DNA from: Paenibacillus allorhizosphaerae
GTDB taxonomy: Bacteria > Bacillota > Bacilli > Paenibacillales > NBRC-103111
DNA length: 64,000 nt
Direction of reading: 5' to 3'
Assembly: GCF_910594985.1 (NCBI RefSeq)
Contig: NZ_CAJVCE010000003.1
Coordinates: 310,001-374,000 of the forward strand
Shown here: positions 35,128 through 44,345 of the stretch, in pieces
Layout of the letters: each line of letters opens with the position of its first letter
How positions within the stretch are numbered: the stretch's first letter is position 1
Program-made: the position numbers and the translations under genes
The notes under the pieces: model-generated
Database searches by the model: none
What the model was told of the DNA's origin: nothing
The model's input: only the letters and a program-made list of their open reading frames with translations

Positions 35128-36198
35128 TTATATATGGACAGGAAGCGGATCGCTCTTCAAGCTGTTTTCTTGCATCGCATGCTCTGATTCGTTAAACAAG
35201 TACAACCGGTGAATCAAGACGCTGACCGAATCGCCCGGCGCAAGCGCCGGCAGCTCCAGCGATCGATAAGCAAACAACCGGTCCCCCTTCACATCCACTT
35301 CCACCTGCCAATTCGTACCGCGGAAAAACACATTTTTTACGGTTCCTTTCTCCGCCGCGGACGGGAAAGGAATCTCCCCCACACTCCCGATCTCGATAAA
35401 TTCCGGCCGGATGATCGCTTTAGCCTGCGGCAGCGCGGTCGCATCAAATCCTTTCAGATACGATATATCGCCGATTTGATTCGACTCCCCGATGAAGGTA
35501 GCGACAAAAGGCGTTTGCGGGCGCTTATATATTTCAATCGGCGTTCCTTGCTGCTCCAAACGCCCTTCATTAATAATCATGATCTGATCCGCAACCTCGA
35601 CCGCTTCTTCCTGGTCGTGCGTAACGAATATCGTCGTGATGCCGACCCGGTCGATCATATCCTTAAGCCATGTGCGCAGCTCCTTGCGCACTTTGGCGTC
35701 GATGGCGGCAAACGGTTCGTCAAGCAGCAGCAGCTGCGGTTCCGGTGCGATCGCTCTGGCAAAGGCGACGCGCTGTCGCTGACCGCCGGATAATTGGTGC
35801 GGAAGCCGTTTTTCCAATCCGAGCAGTCCGGTCAGCTCGATCAATTCGTTCACGCGCTCCTTGATCTGCTGTTTGCTTCGCTTTTGGACCGTCAAGCCGA
35901 AGGCGATGTTGTCGAACACGCTCATGTGCCGGAAAAGCGCATAATTTTGAAAGACGAAGCCGATTCCCCGTTCCTGGGGAGGAAGCTGGTTGACCTTCCG
36001 GTCGTGAAACAGGATATCGCCGGAATCCGGCTCCTCCAGGCCGGCAAGCATGCGGAGGATGGTCGTTTTCCCGCCGCCGCTCGGACCGAGCAGTCCGATC
36101 AGCTTCCCTTTCTCTATCTCGAAACTGACATCTTTCGTCGCTTGAAAGGTGCCAAAGCTCTTCGTCAAGTGTTTGGCAACGATATGCATCTCCGTCAT
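35128..36198 (-). CDS. cysA: Sulfate/thiosulfate ABC transporter ATPase
   Basis: 356 residues. Walker A GPSGGGKT (38-45), [22 protein letters not shown], signature LSGGQRQR, Walker [16 protein letters not shown] and a C-terminal TOBE/regulatory region matching CysA. The start codon overlaps the cysW stop (ATGA). Energises sulfate import. Confidence 0.95.
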   Translation of the reverse strand: MTEMHIVAKHLTKSFGTFQATKDVSFEIEKGKLIGLLGPSGGGKTTILRMLAGLEEPDSGDILFHDRKVNQLPPQERGIGFVFQNYALFRHMSVFDNIAFGLTVQKRSKQQIKERVNELIELTGLLGLEKRLPHQLSGGQRQRVAFARAIAPEPQLLLLDEPFAAIDAKVRKELRTWLKDMIDRVGITTIFVTHDQEEAVEVADQIMIINEGRLEQQGTPIEIYKRPQTPFVATFIGESNQIGDISYLKGFDATALPQAKAIIRPEFIEIGSVGEIPFPSAAEKGTVKNVFFRGTNWQVEVDVKGDRLFAYRSLELPALAPGDSVSVLIHRLYLFNESEHAMQENSLKSDPLPVHI

Positions 36199-37082
36199 GC
36201 CCCTTCCGTTTTATGCTGCCCTTGAAACTTCCATTCGATCAAGCTTTTTACTATTAGCGTCACCACCGCCAGCAGCACGAGCAGCGATGCGATGGCGAAC
36301 GAAGCGGCAAATTGGTATTCGTTGTACAATATTTGAATATGCAGCGGCATCGTATTGGTCTCTCCGCGGATATGACCGGACACGACGGATACCGCCCCAA
36401 ATTCGCCCATCGCTCTTGCGTTGCAAAGGATGATGCCGTACAGCAGCCCCCACTTGATGTTAGGCAATGTCACTTTCCAGAAAATACGCCATCCTTTCGC
36501 ACCCAGCGTGACGGCCGCTTCTTCTTCCTGCGTCCCCTGTGCCTGCATGAGCGGCAGCAGCTCGCGGACGACGAACGGGAACGTGACGAATACGGTCGCA
36601 AGCACGATGCCCGGCAGCGCAAAAATGATCTTGATATCATGCGCCTGCAGCCATGGGCCGAACCAGCCTTTGGCGCCGAACAGCAGCACGTAAATGAGGC
36701 CGGAGATGACGGGAGAAACGGCGAATGGCAAGTCGATCAGCGTGATCAGCACGTTCTTTGCTTTGAAATTGAACTTCGTAATCGCCCAGGCTGCCGCAAT
36801 GCCGAAGATGACATTCAGCGGAACCGTAATGGCGGCTACCGTTAAGGTGAGCCCGATCGCGGATACCGCTTCGGGTTCTTGCATGGCGGCGATGTACACC
36901 TCCCAGCCTTTGCGGAACGCTTCAACAAAAATGCTCGCTAAGGGCAAGATCAGCATAAATCCTAAAAACAGCAGCGCGACCGCAATCAAACACCATCTCA
37001 TGACGCGCGGTTCCGTAATATGCCGAGGCCGTTCCAGCACGGCTCTTCCGGGGTTCGCGACCGTCGTTACATAACCGGCCAT
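36195..37082 (-). CDS. cysW: Sulfate ABC transporter permease CysW
   Basis: 295 residues with six membrane segments. [29 protein letters not shown] is the permease loop; [27 protein letters not shown] is diagnostic of CysW. AGGAGAGG precedes the ATG. Forms a heterodimer with CysT. Confidence 0.95.
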   Translation of the reverse strand: MAGYVTTVANPGRAVLERPRHITEPRVMRWCLIAVALLFLGFMLILPLASIFVEAFRKGWEVYIAAMQEPEAVSAIGLTLTVAAITVPLNVIFGIAAAWAITKFNFKAKNVLITLIDLPFAVSPVISGLIYVLLFGAKGWFGPWLQAHDIKIIFALPGIVLATVFVTFPFVVRELLPLMQAQGTQEEEAAVTLGAKGWRIFWKVTLPNIKWGLLYGIILCNARAMGEFGAVSVVSGHIRGETNTMPLHIQILYNEYQFAASFAIASLLVLLAVVTLIVKSLIEWKFQGQHKTEGA

Positions 37083-37097
37083 TGTTGACCTCTCCTC

Positions 37098-37937
37098 TCA
37101 CGCGGATACGGCATGCCGATTCGCCCGCCATTGCAAATAGTTAATAATCAACAGCGTCAGGAACGAGATCACCAGCATGACAAGCGCGATCGCCGTAGCG
37201 CCTGCATAGTCGTATTGCTCCAGTTTGGTCATAATGAGCAGCGGCGCGATCTCGGTCTTCATCGGCATGTTGCCGGAAATAAAGACGACGGAGCCGTATT
37301 CCCCGAGCGCTCTGGCGAATGCCAGAGTGAAGCCGGTAAGCAAGGACGGAAACAGCTCGGGAAAGATGACGCGGGTGAACGTCCGCAATCGACCGGCGCC
37401 AAGACTTACCGCCGCTTCTTCCACTTCTTTCTCCAACTCCTCGATCACCGGTTGCACCGTTCGCACGACGAACGGAATGCCGATAAACGTAAGAGCCATC
37501 ATAATGCCGAGCGGGGTGAACGCGATCTTGACGCCGAGCGGTTCCAGCAGGCTTCCAATCCATCCGTTCTGGGAATAAATCGTGGTAAGCGCAATGCCGG
37601 CAACGGCGGTTGGCAGTGCGAACGGAAGATCGACGAGCGCATCGACAAGCTTTTTGCCGGGAAACGTGTACCGAACTAGCACCCAAGCGACGATAAACCC
37701 GAATACGACATTGATCAAGGCGGCGCCGAGGGCGGTGCCGAAGCTTACTTTATAAGCCGCGACCACCCTGGGATCGAGCACCGTTTGCCAAAATTTATCC
37801 CAGCCCATACCGGATGTTTTAATAAAAATGGCGGAAATCGGAAAAAGTACGATCAGGCTGAGATACAAGACGGTAAAGCCCATCGATAAACCGAACCCGG
37901 GCAATATGCTGCGCTGCTTCCATGCTTTTCTTGCCAT
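37098..37937 (-). CDS. cysT: Sulfate ABC transporter permease CysT
   Basis: 279 residues with six membrane segments. [30 protein letters not shown] is the permease loop; [26 protein letters not shown] is diagnostic of CysT (CysU). GGGAG precedes the ATG by eight bases. Sits 15 bases after the binding-protein gene. Confidence 0.95.
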   Translation of the reverse strand: MARKAWKQRSILPGFGLSMGFTVLYLSLIVLFPISAIFIKTSGMGWDKFWQTVLDPRVVAAYKVSFGTALGAALINVVFGFIVAWVLVRYTFPGKKLVDALVDLPFALPTAVAGIALTTIYSQNGWIGSLLEPLGVKIAFTPLGIMMALTFIGIPFVVRTVQPVIEELEKEVEEAAVSLGAGRLRTFTRVIFPELFPSLLTGFTLAFARALGEYGSVVFISGNMPMKTEIAPLLIMTKLEQYDYAGATAIALVMLVISFLTLLIINYLQWRANRHAVSA

Positions 37938-37952
37938 TGATCTCGCTCCCTG

Positions 37953-39041
37953 TTACGGTTTGTAAATTTGGTCGAATACGCCGCCATCGGCGAAATGAGT
38001 TTTTTGCGTTTTTTGCCAGCCGCCGAACGGTGCATCGTCGACAGTGAACATTGGAACTTTCGGGAATTGGTTCTCGTACTTTTTCGCAACGGTCTCATTG
38101 CGCGGACGATAGTAGTTTTTTGCGGCGATTTCTTGACCTTGATCAGAATACAAGTATTCCAGATAAGCCGCAGCTACTTCGCGCGTCCCCTTTTTGTCGA
38201 CCACCTTGTCGACGACGGATACCGGAGGCTCCGCGAGTACGCTGATGGAAGGCACGACAATCTCGTATTTGTCTTTGCCGAACTCGTTAATGGAAAGGAA
38301 CGCTTCATTCTCCCAAGCGAGCAGTACGTCGCCTATGCCGCGCTGCACGAAGGTTGTCGTCGAATCGCGCGCGCCGGAATCGAGCACAGGTACGTTCTTG
38401 AACAGCTTCTGCACGAATTCTTTCGCTTTCGTTTCGTCATTGTTGTTCTTCTTGTAGGCGTAGCCGTAAGCTGCCAAGTAGTTCCAACGCGCGCCGCCCG
38501 ACGTTTTCGGATTCGGCGTAATGACTTGCACGCCCGGCTTGATCAAATCGTCCCAGTCTTTAATGCCTTTGGGATTGCCCTTTTTCACCAGAAATACGAT
38601 GGTGGACGTATAGGGCGAGCTGTTGTTCTTCAAACGGCTCTGCCAATCTTTCTGAATTAATCCCGCTTCTTGAACGGCGTCGATGTCGTAAGCGAGCGCC
38701 AGCGTGACGACGTCGGCTTCCAATCCGTCGATGACGGAGCGTCCCTGCTTGCCGGAACCGCCGTGCGATTGCTTGAAGGTGACCGTCTGGCCCGATTTAT
38801 TTTTCCAATACGTAGCAAAGGCTTTATTATATTCCTGATACAGCTCGCGAGTCGGATCATACGATACGTTGAGCAGCTCGACCGATGGTTTCGCCGCTGT
38901 GCTGCCGGACGCCCCCGAAGCCGGAGCCGTGCCACCTGCGCCCCCGCCGCAAGCGGTTAAACCTACTAGCGATATCGTTAATGCACTGACGGCAAACCAA
39001 TTGCGAATCGACTGGAACGTTTGCACCTTCTGTGTATTCAT
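37953..39041 (-). CDS. sbp: Sulfate-binding lipoprotein
   Basis: 362 residues from the ATG at 39041, where GGGAG is well spaced; an upstream in-frame ATG is part of that site. Signal with lipobox L-T-A-C, then a sulfate/thiosulfate-binding family domain: [70 protein letters not shown]. Captures sulfate outside the cell. Confidence 0.95.
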   Translation of the reverse strand: MNTQKVQTFQSIRNWFAVSALTISLVGLTACGGGAGGTAPASGASGSTAAKPSVELLNVSYDPTRELYQEYNKAFATYWKNKSGQTVTFKQSHGGSGKQGRSVIDGLEADVVTLALAYDIDAVQEAGLIQKDWQSRLKNNSSPYTSTIVFLVKKGNPKGIKDWDDLIKPGVQVITPNPKTSGGARWNYLAAYGYAYKKNNNDETKAKEFVQKLFKNVPVLDSGARDSTTTFVQRGIGDVLLAWENEAFLSINEFGKDKYEIVVPSISVLAEPPVSVVDKVVDKKGTREVAAAYLEYLYSDQGQEIAAKNYYRPRNETVAKKYENQFPKVPMFTVDDAPFGGWQKTQKTHFADGGVFDQIYKP

Positions 39042-39279
39042 AATGAATTCTCTCCCCATTTATAATTTTTGCTTATAAAATCATTAACAAACTTCGAGCG
39101 GCAGGCTTTTCCCGCTTTATTTGCATAAGAGAAGCTTCCGCATATTCACCAATGCATCTTCGTCAGAATACACTTCGTGAAGTAAGATTTTATTTTTCGG
39201 CTTATCGGCTGTACTGGGCTAAGCAGCGCCCACAGCACATCATATTGGGGTTCCGGTTGTCCGGTGACTATTAATTACA

Positions 39280-39304
39280 TAATTCCGATAAACTTACTTT
39301 GTTA
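39280..39304 (-). promoter_or_regulatory. Candidate CymR operator for the sulfate operon
   Basis: The minus strand has ATCGGAATTA, identical to the conserved right end ATNGGAATTA of the CymR consensus; the left end (TAAC, 12 bases earlier) matches less well. It lies immediately downstream of the -10 box, where a repressor would block transcription when cysteine is plentiful. Confidence 0.5.
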
Positions 39305-39311
39305 TGTCAGT

Positions 39312-39340
39312 ATATTAGCATCCGCCTACGGTGCTGTCAA
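39312..39340 (-). promoter_or_regulatory. Sigma-A promoter of the sulfate operon
   Basis: Minus strand TTGACA, 17 bases, TAATAT. It implies an unusually long leader of about 260 bases before the sbp start; no T-box or SAM-riboswitch signature was found in it, only short hairpins. Confidence 0.65.
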
Positions 39341-39387
39341 TCGGTTTTTTGGAAAAAATTTTAAGTGCCCGCCATTAAAAAAGAACA

Positions 39388-39441
39388 ACAAAAAAACGGC
39401 GTCTTTCTCGACCGCAGCAGCGGTTAAGAAAAGCACCGTTT
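39388..39441 (-). terminator. Terminator of the zinc operon (after zur)
   Basis: Long imperfect stem AAACGG...TTTTCTTAACCGC / GCGGTCGAGAAA...CCGTTT followed by seven T on the minus strand; it begins at the zur stop codon. Confidence 0.85.
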
Positions 39442-39889
39442 ATTCCGTTTCGACGGGGGTACAGTCCGGGCAGTAGCCGAACACCTCGAAACGATGGGTT
39501 GCGATTTGAAAATTGCCGGGCAATCCGGCCACATGCTTCATCGGGCAAAATTCGAAGGGCACCGTCTTCTCGCAGCCAAGGCAAATGAGATGATGATGAT
39601 GATGCGATTGGCATCGGGCCCTAAATTTCAGACCGTCATTCAAATAAATTTGTTCCAGCACGCCCATCTCGCTGAGCAGGCGTAAATTGCGATATACCGT
39701 ATCGAAGCTTACGCCCGGATACTTTTGGCGCATATAATCATAGACGTCTTTCGGAGACAGGTAGCCGCTGGCTTCGGCAAACAGCGCAGCCAAACTTTTG
39801 CGCTGGTCGGTAATGCGCCAGCCTTTGGCCGACATGGCTCTTACGATATCGTCAATAGTGGATTGCACGTCATGTTCGTGTTTCGCCAT
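39440..39889 (-). CDS. zur: Fur-family zinc-responsive repressor
   Basis: 149 residues from the ATG at 39889. N-terminal winged helix (RITDQRKSLAALF, then SFDTVYRNLRLLSEMGVL), metal-site region with a run of five His (CQSHHHHHLICLGC) and two structural CxxC pairs (CLGC and CPDC). Co-transcription with a COG0523 GTPase and the Zur-box-like element upstream point to Zur rather than Fur or PerR. It represses zinc-uptake genes and, by position, its own operon. Confidence 0.88.
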   Translation of the reverse strand: MAKHEHDVQSTIDDIVRAMSAKGWRITDQRKSLAALFAEASGYLSPKDVYDYMRQKYPGVSFDTVYRNLRLLSEMGVLEQIYLNDGLKFRARCQSHHHHHLICLGCEKTVPFEFCPMKHVAGLPGNFQIATHRFEVFGYCPDCTPVETE

Positions 39890-39955
39890 AATACCCTCTT
39901 CTCTCACAGCTGACACAAGGTTTACTTCCATAATGCCTTAATGCATGCACGGAAG

Positions 39956-40984
39956 TCAAGCTTGCTGCGCTTCCAGCTTGGCCAGTTCATCGACTAACTC
40001 GCTCTTGTCGAAATGCTCTCCGATAAATACGGCGACGTTCGGCACTTCCTCTTTGGGCGCGATTTTGACAAAGTCCATTTCCCGGTACGCATATTGAAAA
40101 AGAAACGGACTGATCGTATCGGTGAACCGTAGAATGCCTTTGGCCCTGTAAATTTGTGCGGGCAATTTGCCGATCAGCGCCTCGAACGATTCGCTGTCGA
40201 TCGGCGTTTGAAAATAATGCGTATACACCATCACATGCTCATGCGTATGGTGATGACCGTCATGTCCGTGTTTTTCGTCATGGTGCGTATGACCGCAGTG
40301 CTCCCCGTGACCGCAAGCCTCCGAATGAATGTGATCACCGGCAGTTGATTCGTGCAGCTGTCGGTGGTCCGGTCGGCCGGACAGCCGGTCGAACAACGAC
40401 ATATCGACGGCGCATTTCACGGTGCGCGCGATCGGAGCTGACGGGTTCCATTCGCGGAGCAGCGCTTCCAGCCGAACCAGTTCCTCCGGTTCGACCAGAT
40501 CGGCTTTGTTCAATAACAGCTGCGTGGCGCAGCGAATCTGATCTTCCATCAGACGAAACGTCTTCGCTTTCGGCTTTGCCGATCGTTCCGACAGCTGCGC
40601 CGCATCAACGACCGTAACGACCGAGCGCAGCTCCATCGCAGTCAGCAGCGAAGCGTCGGTCACGCCGTCCAATATTTCAATCGGATTCGCCGCCCCGGTG
40701 CACTCGACGAAGACGACATCCGGCGCATGTTCATCGACCAGCTGCTTAAGCTCCATCCCCAAATCGCCGCGAATTGTACAGCATATGCAGCCGCCGAGCA
40801 TTTCCGACATCGGCACTTCCGCGCCCAGCATCATGCCGTCGAGATTCACGTCGCCCAATTCGTTCATGAGCACGGCCGGCTTTTGGCCGAGCGATTTATA
40901 GTAGTCTAGCGCTTGCGTGAGCAGCGTCGTCTTGCCGCTGCCGAGAAATCCTGTCAATATATGAACGGGAACCGCTTGCTTCAT
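39956..40984 (-). CDS. COG0523 GTPase, zinc metallochaperone (ZigA/YciC-like)
   Basis: 342 residues. P-loop GFLGSGKT (12-19), the diagnostic C66-I-C68-C69 in GGCICCT, Walker B DVVFVECTG, and NKAD for guanine. A His-rich insertion at about 215-245 (many H between acidic residues) is typical of Zur-regulated members that deliver or buffer zinc. The C-terminal CobW_C domain (GILRFTDTISPFLFQYAYREM) follows. It is the first gene of an operon with zur. Confidence 0.92.
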   Translation of the reverse strand: MKQAVPVHILTGFLGSGKTTLLTQALDYYKSLGQKPAVLMNELGDVNLDGMMLGAEVPMSEMLGGCICCTIRGDLGMELKQLVDEHAPDVVFVECTGAANPIEILDGVTDASLLTAMELRSVVTVVDAAQLSERSAKPKAKTFRLMEDQIRCATQLLLNKADLVEPEELVRLEALLREWNPSAPIARTVKCAVDMSLFDRLSGRPDHRQLHESTAGDHIHSEACGHGEHCGHTHHDEKHGHDGHHHTHEHVMVYTHYFQTPIDSESFEALIGKLPAQIYRAKGILRFTDTISPFLFQYAYREMDFVKIAPKEEVPNVAVFIGEHFDKSELVDELAKLEAQQA

Positions 40985-41031
40985 CTGTTTGCACCGCTTT
41001 CGTTTGTCGAATAAGGGTAAGTATAGGAAAA

Positions 41032-41060
41032 ATTGTACTCCCCGTGCGAGTCGTTGTCAA
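41032..41060 (-). promoter_or_regulatory. Sigma-A promoter of the zinc operon
   Basis: Minus strand TTGACA, 17 bases, TACAAT, ending about 47 bases before the COG0523 start codon. Confidence 0.8.
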
Positions 41061-41061
41061 T

Positions 41062-41082
41062 TATAAGTAAACTTTACGATTA
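41062..41082. promoter_or_regulatory. Zur-box-like operator
   Basis: Minus strand TAATCGTAA-AGT-TTACTTATA. The left half equals the Zur box half-site AATCGTAA; the right half shares TTAC. The element abuts the -35 box of the zinc operon promoter. Confidence 0.6.
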
Positions 41083-41174
41083 CCTTAGGCGAAGTGAGAA
41101 AGGCGAATGCATGTCTAATTTGTTACACTTAAGCATAAAGCCTAATACAATGTTTACTGAAATGAGGTGCGCTA

Positions 41175-42527
41175 ATGTTCGAACCGCTTGGAATCGAACC
41201 GACGATCCAGATCGATCCGACCTTCGAATACTATAAGAATCGTTCGGAAGAAAGCGTCGCACTGGAGCTGGAGCTCGCCGGATACCGCAATGTGCGGTAT
41301 TTCGTAACGGACGAAACCCGCGTGAACGGGCGGCTCGTATCCGCCTTGCGGGAGCGCGGGATGAACGTGTGGGCTATGGTGCTCGGCAACGGATCGTACA
41401 CGGCCGGGCATTTGCCGCCGGATTGGAAACAATGGCAAATGACGCTGCTGAAGCCGGTGAATGACGGCTATTTCCGCTTCTCTCCATTCAGCCGCCGCTA
41501 TGTGGCGTGGAAAAAAGCGGCGTGCGCCGACCTTGTACGGCGGTACCCGTTTACCGGCTTCGAAGTCGCCGAGCCCTACTTCCCGGAGTGGAACGGCTTG
41601 TCCAGCGGCGTGTACGGCGACGTCGGTCCGTACGCCAGAGCGGCGTTCAAACGGTTCTCCGGCGGCGAGATGCCCGAATTCCGCTACAGTGCCTCCCCTC
41701 TCTATTATAAAAAAGATCGCGCCCGCTACTTGCTATGGATCGAATTTCGCGTCCAGGCCGTGAACGGATTTCTGCACGAATTGATCAACAGCCCCGGCGG
41801 CGTCAGGGATGCGCGTCCGGATATCTCGATTGCGACATGGTCGCTCGCCGTCGACGCCGGCCGCGACCCGGTCGATGCCGTCCGCGAATTTCAAGGCATC
41901 GATGCGGCGGAAATGATCCGCCTCGTACGCCCGGATCTTCACGTACTGCAGACGCACTGGCCGGATTGGATGCGGGCGAAGCTTCCCCCGGACTACGTGA
42001 AACACTACGATCCGTTCGTGCGGCAAATCCGCGCCTCGCACGGAGTGATTCCGCTCGGCGTGCAGACGGATATCGGCTCGCTTCGCCCCATGCGCAGAAG
42101 CCGGGAATGGCTGAAGCGGTTTGCCTCCGCTGCGGACCGGTCGGGCTACCGGATGTGGACAGCGTACGAGTATTCCATCGGGCTGCCGATGTACACAGAG
42201 CCTCCGGTCCCTCTGTTTGCCCACCGGATGGACCGGGAACGGGTGCTGCTTGCTTTCAACAAGCGGGTGGAGGAAGCGTCGGCTGGAGAGGCTGGACATT
42301 ACCGAATCGCAGCTCCCGATGCACACGCGAAGCAAGCCCCGATAGACATTGACGCCTGCTACGTGGACGGCAATGCGGTCATTCTTACATCAAGCCGCTG
42401 GCCTGAACAATCGTTCGAGCTGGAACTGTCCGGTATTCGCGATACGCCCGAACGATGGCTGCTGAAAGGCGAGCGGGCGAACGTTACGCCAAGCGACACG
42501 CGCGTATCGGTTCCCGCGGCCGAATGA
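41175..42527 (+). CDS. Unrecognised 450-residue protein, glycosidase-like TIM barrel suspected
   Basis: No signal peptide or membrane segment. The first 340 residues alternate short strands and helices in a barrel-like way: RYFVTDETR, MNVWAMVLGN, FEVAEPYFPEW, DISIATWSLAVDA, LHVLQTHWPDW, VIPLGVQTDIGS, YRMWTAYEYSIG. Acidic residues at strand ends (EVAEPYF, TAYEYS) could be a catalytic pair. The last 100 residues look like a beta-sandwich. I recall related hypothetical proteins in Paenibacillus but no named family. GAGG lies seven bases before the ATG. It stands alone, divergent from the zinc operon, so its promoter shares the gap with the Zur box. Confidence 0.7.
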   Translation: MFEPLGIEPTIQIDPTFEYYKNRSEESVALELELAGYRNVRYFVTDETRVNGRLVSALRERGMNVWAMVLGNGSYTAGHLPPDWKQWQMTLLKPVNDGYFRFSPFSRRYVAWKKAACADLVRRYPFTGFEVAEPYFPEWNGLSSGVYGDVGPYARAAFKRFSGGEMPEFRYSASPLYYKKDRARYLLWIEFRVQAVNGFLHELINSPGGVRDARPDISIATWSLAVDAGRDPVDAVREFQGIDAAEMIRLVRPDLHVLQTHWPDWMRAKLPPDYVKHYDPFVRQIRASHGVIPLGVQTDIGSLRPMRRSREWLKRFASAADRSGYRMWTAYEYSIGLPMYTEPPVPLFAHRMDRERVLLAFNKRVEEASAGEAGHYRIAAPDAHAKQAPIDIDACYVDGNAVILTSSRWPEQSFELELSGIRDTPERWLLKGERANVTPSDTRVSVPAAE

Positions 42528-42643
42528 ACATTTGGTTATTGCTTCCGATTCGCGGTACAATGGGAGTAGCCTGTTTCCTTGTTCGGACCGGCCGTACGCA
42601 TCAAGGGAATCCGGAATCATCAGCCGACAGGAGTTGAATCAAG

Positions 42644-43282
42644 TTGAGTATGACTTTATCCGAATTGAGGCAGGAACGCGCGAATGCCATCAGCCACGGC
42701 GTCGGCGTCGTTTTGAGCATGCTTGCCCTCGCGCTGCTGCTCGTTCATGCGATTCGAAACGGGAATGTGTGGCATGTCGTCAGCTTTTCCGTATTCGGCA
42801 CCTCGCTGCTGTTGCTCTATTTGTGCTCCACCTTGCTGCACAGCGCCCGCAAAGAAAAGTGGATCGACTTGTTCGAAATTATGGACCACGCCGCAATCTA
42901 TATATTAATCGCCGGGACGTATACGCCGTTTCTGCTGGTTACGATCCGCAGCCCGCTTGGTTGGAGTTTGTTCGGCGTCGTTTGGGGACTGGCGCTCGTC
43001 GGCGTCATCTTCAAGCTGTTCTTCGTTAAACGGTTCAATCTGCTGTCCACCTTGTTCTACATCGCCATGGGCTGGATGGTGCTGTTCGCCTTTGAGCCGC
43101 TCAAGGCCGGGCTGCCGGTTGCCGGACTTCAGTTTCTAGTGGCCGGCGGCGTGCTGTATACGTTCGGAACCATTTTTTACTTATGGCGCAAAATCCCTTA
43201 TCATCACGCGATCTGGCATGTATTTGTACTGGCCGGCAGCATTTGCCATTTCATTACGGTTTATTTCTACGTTTTGCCATAA
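42644..43282 (+). CDS. Hemolysin III / PAQR-family membrane protein
   Basis: 212 residues with seven membrane segments. The family's zinc-site motifs are visible: E7-R-N near the N-terminus with SHG, STLLHS, then MDHAAIYILIAGTYTP, and HAIWHVFVLAGSICHF near the C-terminus. The role of bacterial members (YqfA/YplQ type) in lipid homeostasis is inferred from eukaryotic relatives. The start is TTG at 42644 with AGGAG ten bases upstream; an ATG two codons later is possible. Confidence 0.93.
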   Translation: MSMTLSELRQERANAISHGVGVVLSMLALALLLVHAIRNGNVWHVVSFSVFGTSLLLLYLCSTLLHSARKEKWIDLFEIMDHAAIYILIAGTYTPFLLVTIRSPLGWSLFGVVWGLALVGVIFKLFFVKRFNLLSTLFYIAMGWMVLFAFEPLKAGLPVAGLQFLVAGGVLYTFGTIFYLWRKIPYHHAIWHVFVLAGSICHFITVYFYVLP

Positions 43283-43387
43283 GCTGGCAAGCCTATATCG
43301 CGGCTTCGTTTCCTTATAGGCGCACCCCCGGTTGGCGGTCTCATACAATAAAGAAGGCAGCCACGACATAGAGGGGATTGAAATGAA

Positions 43388-44149
43388 ATGTTGAGCAGCA
43401 AGAAAAGAATAAAAATCATCAAAGCGAAATATGGACGAAAACCGATCGGTGCGAAAAAAGTTTACCGGCTGCTGAAGCGTTCCATCCGCAAACGCCGGCC
43501 CATCTCCGTCATCCGTCTGGGGGATGTCATGGCAAAGCTTCTTGCGAGGCATAATATCAAATCGTTAAAATCCGTTTCGAAATTTCTCGGCATCAAACTT
43601 CCGCCCTCGAGAAAGCTATTGAAGAAAATTGATCGATCGGTCCGATCCGCACATATCGTCGGATTGTCGCATTACAAAGGAAGCGCCCGATTAATTCGAG
43701 CTTACATGCGAAAAACGAAATGGCGCCCTCCCGTCGTTACCGACTCGTTCATCAACGACCGGCTTTACGAAGGAGGCTATCTGCGTCGTTTGCTGCGGCG
43801 CTATCGCGTTGCGCTTGTAGGCCGAGCCGCTCCGGAAGCGGCCGAACGGCTGAAGGGACGAGGATACCGCATTCCGCTCACGGTATCGCTCGACCACGCC
43901 AGAGAGCTTCGCCGCGCCCAATCCGTTTTGCGCCGGCACCGGAAGAAGTACGATCTCGTATTCGTCGGCGGCGGCGTTCCAGGCCGCATTCTATGCACGC
44001 GGGTCGCCAAAAAAGTTCGCCGCAGCGCCGTTGAAATTGGGCACATGATGGACGCTTTCTCCCATCCCCACGCCTGGTCGAAAAAAGGAGACAACCGCAA
44101 AGTCTTCAAGAAACGTTGGCTTCGCAAGCTGAAGAAACATAAGCGTTAA
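43388..44149 (+). CDS. GT-D-fold glycosyltransferase-like basic protein
   Basis: 253 residues, very rich in Arg and Lys. The central part follows the GT-D pattern: SVIRLGDVMAKLL, then IVGLSHYKGS, VTDSFINDRLYEGGYLRRLLRR, VALVGRAAPEAAERLKGRGY, YDLVFVGGGVPGRILCTRVAK and EIGHMMDAF. GT-D enzymes transfer sugars in protein glycosylation or wall-polymer assembly. The basic C-terminal tail (KKRWLRKLKKHKR) could hold it to acidic polymers or membrane. The usual acidic residue after the glycine (GDGE) is replaced by GDVM, so activity may differ. Ribosome binding site AGGGG about 11 bases before the ATG. Confidence 0.7.
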   Translation: MLSSKKRIKIIKAKYGRKPIGAKKVYRLLKRSIRKRRPISVIRLGDVMAKLLARHNIKSLKSVSKFLGIKLPPSRKLLKKIDRSVRSAHIVGLSHYKGSARLIRAYMRKTKWRPPVVTDSFINDRLYEGGYLRRLLRRYRVALVGRAAPEAAERLKGRGYRIPLTVSLDHARELRRAQSVLRRHRKKYDLVFVGGGVPGRILCTRVAKKVRRSAVEIGHMMDAFSHPHAWSKKGDNRKVFKKRWLRKLKKHKR

Positions 44150-44213
44150 GGCGAATCGTCTGCGTTGCATAATACAACTACTAAAATGGGCAATACCCTT
44201 GACCATACGTAAA

Positions 44214-44261
44214 GAGCACTCCAAACGCACTTTTATTAAAGTGCAGTGGAAGTGCTCATTT
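44214..44261 (+). terminator. Terminator of the GT-D-like gene
   Basis: GAGCACT...CGCACTTT pairs with AAAGTGC...AGTGCTC (two-part stem) followed by ATTTTAG. May also serve the minus-strand GH172 gene. Confidence 0.7.
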
Positions 44262-44345
44262 TAGTTTCGGATCGATTGGTTGTATGTCGCATCATATCGC
44301 CGCTGAAACCGTTCGCGTGAGAACCCGCCGTTCCGTTTTTGCCCG

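Noticed and set aside
464..39217. The 13-base word TATCGGCTGTACT near 470 and near 39205
   Set aside because: Several exact 13-base matches are expected by chance in 64 kb and the flanks do not align.
39042..39305. T-box or SAM riboswitch in the sulfate operon leader
   Set aside because: No T-box GGTGG-type sequence and no SAM-riboswitch core were found; only short unrelated hairpins.
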